Assembly (NCBI GenBank): GCA_964654535.1
Contig: CAZZIZ010000140.1
Coordinates: 1 to 8,593, forward strand
Reading direction: 5' to 3'
DNA: 8,593 nucleotides
Source of the DNA: CAZZIZ01 sp964654535
GTDB taxonomy: Bacteria; Bacteroidota; Bacteroidia; Chitinophagales; UBA2359
A program made the translations under genes and the position numbers. Shown here piece after piece: positions 1-6,019 of the stretch (position 1 is the first letter of the stretch; each line of letters starts with the position of its first letter). The notes beneath the pieces were generated by a model. The model was not told where the DNA came from. It was given only the letters and a program-made list of their open reading frames with translations, and did no database searches.

Positions 1-54
1 AAATTTTTGCTTCTGAATTATCCGCACGACTTAACATCTCTGCTGGTCTTGTCT

Positions 55-240
55 GAGCTCCTGTTGCTGGCAAACGCCGAGCCCTCAGCACCCTAGTGCT
101 GGAGGGGCGATGCGTGCAGACAGCAGAACAGAGCGAGCCCCGAAAGCCCGACCCCGAACTTGCCCACGTAGCAATATTGTTTGCCGCTTAGCGGCAGAAG
201 CAAATTGCGAGTGGAGCAGATGAGAGTGGGGCACGCCCAC
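55..240 (-). repeat. Structured intergenic repeat, copy A
   Basis: Read on the minus strand, this copy runs from GGCGTGCCCC (237-228) through the core GGGTCGGGCT (154-145) and the block TCGCTCTGTTCTG (136-124) to CAACAGGAGCTC (66-55). The core recurs in copies B and C, and the last two blocks recur exactly in copy C. Between them lies an apical hairpin: CAGCAC (86-91), loop CCTA (92-95), GTGCTG (96-101) in plus-strand reading. A second perfect hairpin, TGCCGC/GCGGCA, lies at 182-196, and GTGGG/CCCAC pairs at 226-240. The CTCTGTT and AACAGGAG blocks can pair with one bulge and close the apical domain. No reading frame is credible here. The function is unknown; it could act as folded DNA or RNA. 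Confidence 0.7.
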
Positions 241-252
241 ATTAGATAATTA

Positions 253-280
253 CTCTTTTAAGAGCTTCTACAATTTGTAG
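253..280 (-). terminator. Tandem small palindromes at the end of the T9SS gene, possible terminator
   Basis: Two perfect palindromes lie at the gene end. CTACAA-T-TTGTAG (268-280) includes the stop codon, and CTCTT-TT-AAGAG (253-264) lies just after it. The DNA that follows on the minus strand is AT-rich, but there is no clean T-run. A weak intrinsic terminator or an mRNA 3' end stabiliser is plausible, not proven. Confidence 0.3.
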
Positions 281-1185
281 AGGTGTTTCATGCCTATTAG
301 GCGTCCGTTCTTATTCATAATGGCGATGATGTAGGTTCCGGTCTTGAGTCGGTGAATGTTCATGCGCACCTTGTTGTACTTCTCGACCTCAAACAACTTT
401 TTCATTTTTACATCGCCATTTAGATCCATTATAACCAGGCTCAATTGGTGTTCATTGGTTTCGATGTTTTGAATGAAGACTACATCTTCTGCAGGATTTG
501 GGTACACTTTGAAATACACCTCGAATTGATCTTTTTGCGCACGCTCTATTGAGAAGTTGGCAAATTCATATAGTGCAGCATCTTCTGCCGTAAATGATCT
601 TTTGGTTCTGGCTTCTGCAATAGCTTTCTCGAACTCGAAGTTGTCTATGTGGTCGAAGAGTTTGTCCCAGTCTTCCAGTTGCTCGTCTTCGAAGTTGTTT
701 TCGCCCAAGACTAGGTCATCGGGATGCAAACTGAATGTGCTGCTCTTAGGACAATCTTCACTGCTGTCGTCGCTTCCCTGAAAGCTGAACTTGAAATTTT
801 TGGAAGTCGATTCGAGCGGTCCGAAGTCTGTACTAAATACGTTAGGACTTGGTCCGGTAAACGGCCCCCACTGATTATTATAATCTCCGTCCTCACTTTC
901 TATTACTATGTAATATTCGTTCTTAAGTGGATCGGGGTTTGCTTCGCTGCTTTCTGGAAAGTTGAGCGTTTCAATATTGAGGTAGGTAGCATCTGAAATA
1001 TGGCTAAATGAAAATCTGGCTTGCGGAAGTTTGGAGCACAAGTCATCTTGTTGTGCACATATTGGAGCGCACAAGAAGAATAAGATTATGTAAAGTAAGT
1101 GTGTGTTTCGCCTGTGTTCCTTATTAGTTTGATGGCTGATTCGTAAAGTTGTACCCATACAACAGAATTTAGAACAGAAATTCAT
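268..1185 (-). CDS. Secreted protein with type IX secretion C-terminal sorting domain
   Basis: A 305-residue exported protein. Residues 29-44 form a hydrophobic signal-peptide core ending in the cleavage-like PICA-Q. The last ~80 residues (about 224-305) are a type A T9SS sorting domain: YFKVYPNPAED opens it, LNGD follows in the middle, and the LKTGTYIIAI strand and a terminal basic KHLYKL close it. In this family the domain directs passage through the outer membrane by the Por/Spr machinery and is removed or anchored. Residues 45-223 match no family I recognise; they are rich in Asp, Glu and Ser, with an acidic stretch at about 162-190. The N-region before the signal core is long (28 residues). 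Met10 at 1158 is an alternative start, but the ATG at 1185 directly follows an in-frame TAA. It stands alone, divergent from the cyclase gene. The cargo function is unknown. Confidence 0.85.
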   Translation of the reverse strand: MNFCSKFCCMGTTLRISHQTNKEHRRNTHLLYIILFFLCAPICAQQDDLCSKLPQARFSFSHISDATYLNIETLNFPESSEANPDPLKNEYYIVIESEDGDYNNQWGPFTGPSPNVFSTDFGPLESTSKNFKFSFQGSDDSSEDCPKSSTFSLHPDDLVLGENNFEDEQLEDWDKLFDHIDNFEFEKAIAEARTKRSFTAEDAALYEFANFSIERAQKDQFEVYFKVYPNPAEDVVFIQNIETNEHQLSLVIMDLNGDVKMKKLFEVEKYNKVRMNIHRLKTGTYIIAIMNKNGRLIGMKHLYKL

Positions 1186-1317
1186 CTGTTAAACCAAAAA
1201 AAATCTAAGGTTTTGCATGTTGGGTCCTGAGACCGTTCATACTTGAGAGCATTCACCTTTAAGGCGCCAATCTCGTGCCACAATACGGGCGAATGATGCG
1301 TAGTATTTATTTATAGG

Positions 1318-1325
1318 TAATTTTG
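1318..1325 (+). promoter_or_regulatory. Predicted Bacteroidota -7 element for the cyclase/CoA-transferase unit
   Basis: TAATTTTG matches the Bacteroidota -7 consensus TAnnTTTG exactly. No convincing -33 TTTG is seen about 20 bases upstream. Transcription would begin near 1330, leaving a short leader before the GTG at 1347. It also argues against the in-frame TTG at 1323, which lies inside this box. Confidence 0.4.
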
Positions 1326-1346
1326 TGGCGCAACAAATGTCTAAAT

Positions 1347-2096
1347 GTGATCATTGACTTAAAGTTGGGGGTATCGAGCTTCCGTGCAGATTTGTCGAAA
1401 CCAATTGATATTTCTATTCCCCTGCGTGCGGGGCCGGAAACGGTTAATGCTTTCCACGCACCAATGATGAAGATTGTCCCAATTGTATCTGGCGACTTTG
1501 TAGGGGATACACTTGAGGGGGGCCAAGTAAACACCAAGATAATTTCTCTGAACCCACACGGAAATGGAACGCATACTGAATGTGTAGGCCATATTAGCAC
1601 TGAGATATTTTACCTAAACGATTGTCTGAAAACTTTTATGTTTCCTTGTCGATTGATTTCGGTTACGCCAAGCTTGCGTGACAATGGCGACTTGATCATT
1701 GAAAAATCTCAATTGGTGGATGCAGATCTTACTGGCTTGCCAGCACTTGCTATTCGCACTTTGCCAAATTCGGATGAAAAATTGCTGCGAAATTATTCTG
1801 GAAACAATCCTCCTTATTTTGATGAGGCGGCCATTTTATATATGGTAGAATTGGGCGTGAAACATTTATTAATTGACCTGCCTTCTGTCGATCGTGAATC
1901 GGACGATGGAAAGCTACTTGCACATAAAGCTTTTTGGTCCTTCCCCAATGCCATTCGAAAAGATTGTACCATCTCGGAGTTAATTTATGTTCCCGAAGAA
2001 GTTGAGGATGGTCAGTACTTATTGAATTTGCAAATAACAAGTATCGAATCAGATGCGAGTCCAAGTAAACCTATCCTTTATCGCTTAGAGAAATAA
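1347..2096 (+). CDS. Cyclase-family (kynurenine formamidase-like) metal-dependent hydrolase
   Basis: The protein has 249 residues from GTG 1347, or 257 if the in-frame TTG at 1323 is used. It carries the cyclase/formamidase metal motif in variant form: NPHGNGTHTECVGH holds His71, Thr75, His76, Glu78 and His82 (GTG numbering), whereas the classical form is HxGTHxDxPxH. A second family hallmark, LLIDLPSVDR near residues 175-183, and a later AHKAFW contribute to the active site in relatives. The family includes kynurenine formamidase and other amide or ester hydrolases that are Zn- or Mn-dependent and cytosolic; the substrate here cannot be read. The GTG start puts 14 residues before DLSKPIDISIPL, my recollection of the usual spacing in this subgroup, and avoids a start inside the predicted promoter box. 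The stop TAA is followed at once by the ATG of the CoA-transferase gene. Confidence 0.85.
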   Translation: MIIDLKLGVSSFRADLSKPIDISIPLRAGPETVNAFHAPMMKIVPIVSGDFVGDTLEGGQVNTKIISLNPHGNGTHTECVGHISTEIFYLNDCLKTFMFPCRLISVTPSLRDNGDLIIEKSQLVDADLTGLPALAIRTLPNSDEKLLRNYSGNNPPYFDEAAILYMVELGVKHLLIDLPSVDRESDDGKLLAHKAFWSFPNAIRKDCTISELIYVPEEVEDGQYLLNLQITSIESDASPSKPILYRLEK

Positions 2097-3167
2097 ATGG
2101 ATCTCCCCTTTTTAACACTACGAGTGGTCGATTTGTCGAGCGTTTTGGCTGGACCGATGGTGGGTAGTTTTTTTGCTGAGCTCGGTGCGGAAGTATTTAA
2201 AATAGAAAACGCTCTGGGCGGTGGTGATGTTACCCGTAAATGGCGGCGACCTGGCGAGTCAAACGATAATGCAATTTCTGCTTACTACGCGAGTGCCAAT
2301 ACTTCTAAAAAAGTTCGTCAACTAAACCTAAAAAAGGATGAGGCGAGAGAGGAAGTTTACGAATTGATTCGTGGCGCCGATGTGGTGGTCACTAACTTTC
2401 AAGAATCGGTAGCAGAAAAATTGGGAATGGCCAAAACGATTTTGCGATCCCTGAATCCCAAGTTAATTGTTGCCGAAATTTACGGTTACCCCGACGCGAC
2501 TCGTCCCGCTTACGATGCAGTCTTACAAGCGGAAACGGGCTTCATCTCTATGTGCGGAACGAGCGGAGGCGAGTTGGTGAAAATGCCCGTGGCACTAATT
2601 GATATAATCGCCGCGCATCATTTAAAAGAAGGTATTCTTACGGCAATAATAAATCGCTACGAGACAGGTGTGGGTAGCACTGTGCGCGTTAGTTTGTATG
2701 ACGCTGCTATTGCTTCTTTAGCCAATCAGGCCAGCAACTATTTAATGCTTAATGAAGTGGCTGGACCAAAGGGTTTGTGTCATCCCAACATTTGCCCCTA
2801 TGGCGATAGTTTTCTTTGCGCAGACGGTAAACAAATTTTACTAGCCGTTGGAAGCGATGCACAGTTTGCAAGTCTTTGTAAACTTTTAGGTGTGGAGGCT
2901 TTGGCTAGCGATAAGCGCTTTGCACTTAACCAACAGCGCGTTTTGAATCGCGATGCGCTGCAGCAAGCGCTAAAAGATTTGTTTTTATCGAAAAACTTGT
3001 CTGATTGGTTGGAGTTATTGGAGAAAGAAAATATCCCTGCTGGAGCAATTAAAGATTTAGCAGAAGTTTTTGCATCCCCAAGCGCGCAGCGCTTGATTGT
3101 TGAGGAAGAAATAGAAGGCGTGCTGGCTAGAAAAGTTAAGACGGTAGTCTTCGAAATTCAGGACTGA
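2097..3167 (+). CDS. CaiB/BaiF family III CoA-transferase
   Basis: A 356-residue family III CoA-transferase. These cytosolic enzymes form interlocked dimers and move CoA between acyl groups through an aspartyl-CoA anhydride. Visible family blocks are VVDLSSVLAGPMVGSFFAELGAEV-type residues 10-33, KIE at 35-37, DVVVTNF at 95-101, YDAVLQAETGFI at 139-150, and PVALID(165-170) followed by a long helix. Asp169 aligns with the catalytic Asp of formyl-CoA transferase. GVGSTVRVSLYDAA (191-204) and HPNICPYGD (229-237) are further signatures. The length is at the short end for the family but nothing essential seems missing. The ATG directly follows the stop of the cyclase gene, so the two are probably made together and act on one pathway. 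The acyl substrate is not inferable. The last 10 bases overlap the end of the convergent phosphatidylcholine-synthase-like gene. Confidence 0.9.
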   Translation: MDLPFLTLRVVDLSSVLAGPMVGSFFAELGAEVFKIENALGGGDVTRKWRRPGESNDNAISAYYASANTSKKVRQLNLKKDEAREEVYELIRGADVVVTNFQESVAEKLGMAKTILRSLNPKLIVAEIYGYPDATRPAYDAVLQAETGFISMCGTSGGELVKMPVALIDIIAAHHLKEGILTAIINRYETGVGSTVRVSLYDAAIASLANQASNYLMLNEVAGPKGLCHPNICPYGDSFLCADGKQILLAVGSDAQFASLCKLLGVEALASDKRFALNQQRVLNRDALQQALKDLFLSKNLSDWLELLEKENIPAGAIKDLAEVFASPSAQRLIVEEEIEGVLARKVKTVVFEIQD

Positions 3168-3856
3168 ATTTTCTTGCTTTGCCAAGTATTCCAAAAACTA
3201 ATAAGCAAATAGTAGGCGCAGCCCGCGATAGCGGCATAACGTAGCATTGGCACTTCTTTGGGATATTGCCAAAGAGCGATTAGAGAGATTATGCAAAGCG
3301 TGCTAATAACGGTAACGTTTAAGTAAAGCAATTTGTCCGTTCGGCTGGGGTACAAAAACTTTATGGGTAGAAAGTGCATAATGGCTAAAACCACAACCGC
3401 GACAGCATTGACTATTGGGCTAGTCTTCAATAGAAAGAACATTAGAAAGACGACGAAATTCCATAAGACTGGAAAGCCGATAAAATGAAAGTCTTCGGTC
3501 ACCCACTTTTTCTTGCCATAATAAAGCACTGAAGAAAAAAGTATGATTGCCGTGCAAGGAAACAGGAGCGCGTCCGTAGTGAGTTTCGCTTCGTAAAAAA
3601 AGAATGCTGGAATAATGGCGTAGGTAGCAAAGTCGATTACGTAGTCCATCATTTTTCCGTCGATGTGGGGTAGTCGCTCTTGCACTTTAAACAATCTCGC
3701 AAAAGTGCCGTCGACCGCATCTATGATAAAGGCCACTATTAGGTGAAACATAGCCATGCGCCAGTCGTGCGCGGCAACCGCCTTCAGCGCTAGGAATGCG
3801 AATACGATTCCTGACGCTGTAAAAATGTGTACAGACCAGGCGAGGAGTTTTTGCAA
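3158..3856 (-). CDS. pcs: CDP-alcohol phosphotransferase, phosphatidylcholine synthase-like
   Basis: A 232-residue polytopic membrane protein of the CDP-alcohol phosphotransferase superfamily. The motif reads Asp49-Gly50-x2-Ala53-Arg54-x12-Gly67-x3-Asp71-x3-Asp75. Most relatives (PgsA, PssA) have eight residues between AR and G; the 12-residue spacing is the form described for bacterial phosphatidylcholine synthase, which condenses CDP-diacylglycerol with choline. AWSVHIFTASG (residues 6-16), the KVQERLPHIDG segment, HFIGFPVLWN (124-133) and several hydrophobic helices also fit Pcs. The start is TTG, abutting the TAA of the upstream Lnb-like gene; the next Met, residue 34, would remove the first conserved helix, so TTG is preferred. 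It is the last gene of the minus-strand operon. Choline specificity is inferred from the motif spacing; another head-group alcohol cannot be excluded. Confidence 0.8.
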   Translation of the reverse strand: MQKLLAWSVHIFTASGIVFAFLALKAVAAHDWRMAMFHLIVAFIIDAVDGTFARLFKVQERLPHIDGKMMDYVIDFATYAIIPAFFFYEAKLTTDALLFPCTAIILFSSVLYYGKKKWVTEDFHFIGFPVLWNFVVFLMFFLLKTSPIVNAVAVVVLAIMHFLPIKFLYPSRTDKLLYLNVTVISTLCIISLIALWQYPKEVPMLRYAAIAGCAYYLLISFWNTWQSKKIQS

Positions 3857-5032
3857 TTATGCTGGTTTAGTTGCTTTCATATTATACAAGATACGAACTA
3901 CTGTTAAGCCTATAATTATGAGTATAGTTGGAGAGAGCTCAGAGGTATAGCGTTGGTCGATTAGAAAGTCTTGTAATAGGAATGGTACTATCAACATGAA
4001 AGACATAAACATGAAATAGTGCAACTTTTTACCTTTTAAAATCCAAACTAGTGGAAGGTATAAGGGAATAGCCCAGAAGATGTGCCAATTTTGATGGGTC
4101 GCTATGTGCTTGGTTCCTAGCCACATAAAAATGAACAGCCAGCCTGCAAGTCCGATGAAACTGAAAAACAATTTATCTAGCAAAAACATGTGTCCCTCCT
4201 TGTTTGGACTTTTGAAACAGGCTACAATTCCAATAAGCAGTAAGATGCTGAATGGAATGAAGGGAGGAATGAGCGTAGCTTTTCTGCTATCTACTCCTTT
4301 ATGAATTGTGCTTTTTGACTTTATCACTGAAACTCCATTGACATTTGCTTTTTTAAGATTGGTCTCTAAGTATGTCGGTAAGAACATGGCTTCTCTTGCA
4401 CCTGCATTTTCATAAGCTTTTCGCCCCAAGATTAAATTTATTCCCAATCGCAACCACGAGTCTTTACGCAGAAAGTCCTGCAATAGATGCAAGTATGTTG
4501 GTGGATCTTTTTCGACCGATAACTTAAGCTCATTTCCATAACTAGCCTCTATCAAATCACGAATTCGCGTAGAACAATTATCATAAAAGAAATCATAACG
4601 ATAAGTTCGATTTTCCTCTTTGTAGTTTTCTATTAGTAAGTCATTGAGTTTTTGCTTTTGACTTTCATCTAAATCAAAAACAATTTCTGTGAGCGAACGA
4701 TCTTGACGAACGTAAGATTTTTTGAAACGACTATAGCGGCTCACACTCAATCTGTAGGGTAGTTTGCCCAGAATAAATTTGGGTACAAAATTGGGCGTCT
4801 TGTAGTTAAAGGTGCCCCAGTTAAAAACGATATCAAGCTTTAGGCTATCGTTGCGCATACGAAGAGCACTATGACCAAAAATATTATGAACGTCGTCGCC
4901 AGGAGAGGCGGTGAGTAGGCTAAATTCTGTATTGGCGGGAATTACTTCTGGCCAAGGATTTTGCGCGAACAGGGTGGAGGAGAGAAGAAAGAACCAACAG
5001 CCAAGTATGTATCTAAGACTCTGACTCTTCAT
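3857..5032 (-). CDS. DUF4105/Lnb-type lipoprotein N-acyltransferase candidate
   Basis: A 391-residue inner-membrane protein. Residues 1-23 are a signal peptide (LFA-Q). About 30-250 form the periplasmic DUF4105 domain, now named after the Bacteroides lipoprotein N-acyltransferase Lnb. About five membrane segments follow (near 258-273, 285-306, 317-332, 337-357 and 367-384). Key conserved sites are NIFGHSALR (His54) and FYDNCSTRIRD (Cys153), a His/Cys pair that suggests thiol chemistry with an acyl-Cys intermediate. In Bacteroides, Lnb adds the N-terminal acyl chain of lipoproteins in place of Lnt. THQNWHIFWAIPLYL (312-326) in the membrane part is typical of the family as I recall it. The first 20 bases overlap the end of the J-domain gene and the stop abuts the Pcs-like gene. 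Family assignment is firm; activity is inferred, since DUF4105 has paralogues. Confidence 0.82.
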   Translation of the reverse strand: MKSQSLRYILGCWFFLLSSTLFAQNPWPEVIPANTEFSLLTASPGDDVHNIFGHSALRMRNDSLKLDIVFNWGTFNYKTPNFVPKFILGKLPYRLSVSRYSRFKKSYVRQDRSLTEIVFDLDESQKQKLNDLLIENYKEENRTYRYDFFYDNCSTRIRDLIEASYGNELKLSVEKDPPTYLHLLQDFLRKDSWLRLGINLILGRKAYENAGAREAMFLPTYLETNLKKANVNGVSVIKSKSTIHKGVDSRKATLIPPFIPFSILLLIGIVACFKSPNKEGHMFLLDKLFFSFIGLAGWLFIFMWLGTKHIATHQNWHIFWAIPLYLPLVWILKGKKLHYFMFMSFMLIVPFLLQDFLIDQRYTSELSPTILIIIGLTVVRILYNMKATKPA

Positions 5033-5423
5033 GTCTTCGTTCGAAGTAGTCGTAAGCTTCGTTTAGTTGACGCGTAATTTGTTCGGCGATTTTCTTCTGC
5101 TTTTCATTTCCTTGAAAACGATCGGGATGATACTTCTTCATCATCTTGCGATACTGCTTTTTAATGACGGTGAAGTCGTTGGTGCGTTCAAGTTCTAGGT
5201 ATGAAAAGTACTGGTCTTCTTTTTTGAGGTTGCTGCTTGGGCGGTCAAAATCTTTGGCGCTGCGATTGTTGCGCGCTGATGCATTGGCTTCATCGCGTTC
5301 CAATTTTTCTTTGTACTCTCTGTAGGCTTTCCACTCCTCTTTTCCCCAATCTTTTTTACCGTCGCCTTCAAGAACGTCGCCGACGTAGGAACGCATAACA
5401 TCAAAAAATCTTCTAAAAACCAT
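5013..5423 (-). CDS. J-domain (DnaJ-like) small co-chaperone
   Basis: A 136-residue protein with its J-domain at the C-terminal end, from about residue 72 (YFSYLELER) to about 130. The HPD triad, His99-Pro100-Asp101, sits between helix II (IKKQYRKMMKKY) and helix III (AEQITRQLNEAYDYF). J-domains stimulate the ATPase of DnaK/Hsp70 and bring it to a site of action. There is no Gly/Phe region, zinc finger or substrate-binding domain, so this is a class C J-protein. Residues 1-19 are amphipathic or hydrophobic and might touch the membrane. Residues 25-40 (DWGKEEWKAYREYKEK) resemble a segment of the 60-aa protein two genes upstream. The start forms a TAATG junction with the preceding gene, and the 3' end overlaps the Lnb-like gene by 20 bases. 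The client is unknown; the neighbours suggest an envelope role. Confidence 0.85.
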   Translation of the reverse strand: MVFRRFFDVMRSYVGDVLEGDGKKDWGKEEWKAYREYKEKLERDEANASARNNRSAKDFDRPSSNLKKEDQYFSYLELERTNDFTVIKKQYRKMMKKYHPDRFQGNEKQKKIAEQITRQLNEAYDYFERRHEESES

Positions 5424-5782
5424 TAACCCTTTTTTGTTCTTCTAAAATATCGCTTTTTGAAAACAGAATGCATTTTTCTTTTCTTTAAATAGTCAAGATT
5501 AGCCTCGTTTTCGAAGGCCTCGCGTTCAAAGGATATATTCAAATAAGCCAGAAGGTGAGAGCCATATTGTAGACGACGAAAAAAGTACTCTAAGACATAC
5601 AAAATGTAGAAGCCGATTACGAAAAGCTCTTTTTGTTGTTGTAAGTGAATTTTTTCGTGGTTCATCAAATAGGGGTCATCGCGCAGGCAATCCTCTTTAA
5701 TAACGATAAAGGGCCAGAGCGTTATTGCCCTGGCAAAGTTTAGGGTGATAATTTGAACAAATAAGCGATTAACAAGAATCAT
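5423..5782 (-). CDS. Minimal HExxH (gluzincin-like) small protein
   Basis: A 119-residue protein I recognise only as a type common in Bacteroidota and usually left hypothetical. It contains a zinc-protease-like motif, NHEKIHLQQQKEL, with His42, Glu43 and His46. A hydrophobic segment (about 52-68) follows, then FEREAFENEA (85-94), whose glutamates could supply the third zinc ligand as in M48/M56 peptidases. The C-terminus is strongly basic (KKRYFRRTKKG). It is far smaller than M48 or M56 enzymes, so it is either a stripped-down zincin or a protein that keeps only the helix pair. The motif could occur in a non-enzymatic protein, so peptidase activity is inference. Start and stop each share one base with the neighbouring genes (TAATG), placing it firmly in the operon. 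Confidence 0.75.
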   Translation of the reverse strand: MILVNRLFVQIITLNFARAITLWPFIVIKEDCLRDDPYLMNHEKIHLQQQKELFVIGFYILYVLEYFFRRLQYGSHLLAYLNISFEREAFENEANLDYLKKRKMHSVFKKRYFRRTKKG

Positions 5783-5964
5783 TAAGCCTTACCGCTGTTC
5801 TTTTGTCTTTCTTTTTGAGCAAGGTATTCTTCTTTGCCTTCCTTTTTCAAATCTGCATAGCGGTCGTAGTCACCGCTAGACCAATCGCCATCGGACTCAG
5901 CTGTTTCCTGGTTTTTTGATCCGCCAAATAATCCGAGAATAATATTGATTATGTTCTTTAGCAT
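5782..5964 (-). CDS. Small membrane-associated protein of unknown function, first gene of the operon
   Basis: A 60-residue protein. Residues 1-15 (MLKNIINIILGLFGG) form a short hydrophobic helix that could sit in or on the membrane. The rest is highly charged, with acidic DGDWSSGDYDRYAD and then a Lys/Glu-rich helix (40-58). It matches no named family I know. It is supported as real by its position: its stop overlaps the next start by one base (TAATG), and a predicted promoter lies just upstream. Residues 27-40 share the pattern D-W-x4-[YW]-x2-Y-x2-[LY]-K with residues 25-38 of the J-domain protein in the same operon, and both proteins place it just after a hydrophobic N-terminus. A shared partner or binding surface is possible. 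It could be a regulator or scaffold; no enzymatic motif is visible. Confidence 0.7.
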   Translation of the reverse strand: MLKNIINIILGLFGGSKNQETAESDGDWSSGDYDRYADLKKEGKEEYLAQKERQKNSGKA

Positions 5965-5980
5965 TGTATAGGCTTTGTAA

Positions 5981-6014
5981 TAAATATAACCAGAATGCGC
6001 TGAAATGGTTCAAA
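5981..6014 (-). promoter_or_regulatory. Predicted promoter of the five-gene envelope operon
   Basis: On the minus strand, TTTG (6014-6011) is followed after 22 bases by TATATTTA (5988-5981), which differs from the Bacteroidota -7 element TAnnTTTG only at the last base. The spacing is close to that expected for the -33/-7 pair. Transcription would start a few bases beyond 5981, giving a leader of about a dozen bases before the ATG at 5964. Confidence 0.4.
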
Positions 6015-6019
6015 AGAGC

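Noticed and set aside
55..154. Repeat copies as integron attC sites
   Set aside because: The idea was raised by variable stems with kept pairing, but there are no GTTRRRY/RYYYAAC boxes, no integron integrase and no cassette array.
557..996. Plus- and minus-strand frames within the T9SS cargo gene
   Set aside because: They overlap a gene with a clear signal peptide and sorting domain and show no protein features of their own.
1307..2064. Minus-strand frames of 77 to 104 codons under the cyclase gene
   Set aside because: They are antisense shadows of a conserved enzyme; their products show only reverse-frame artefacts.
5195..5404. 69-codon minus-strand frame inside the J-domain gene
   Set aside because: It is on the same strand but out of frame with the HPD-containing protein, and it is low-complexity and Lys-rich.
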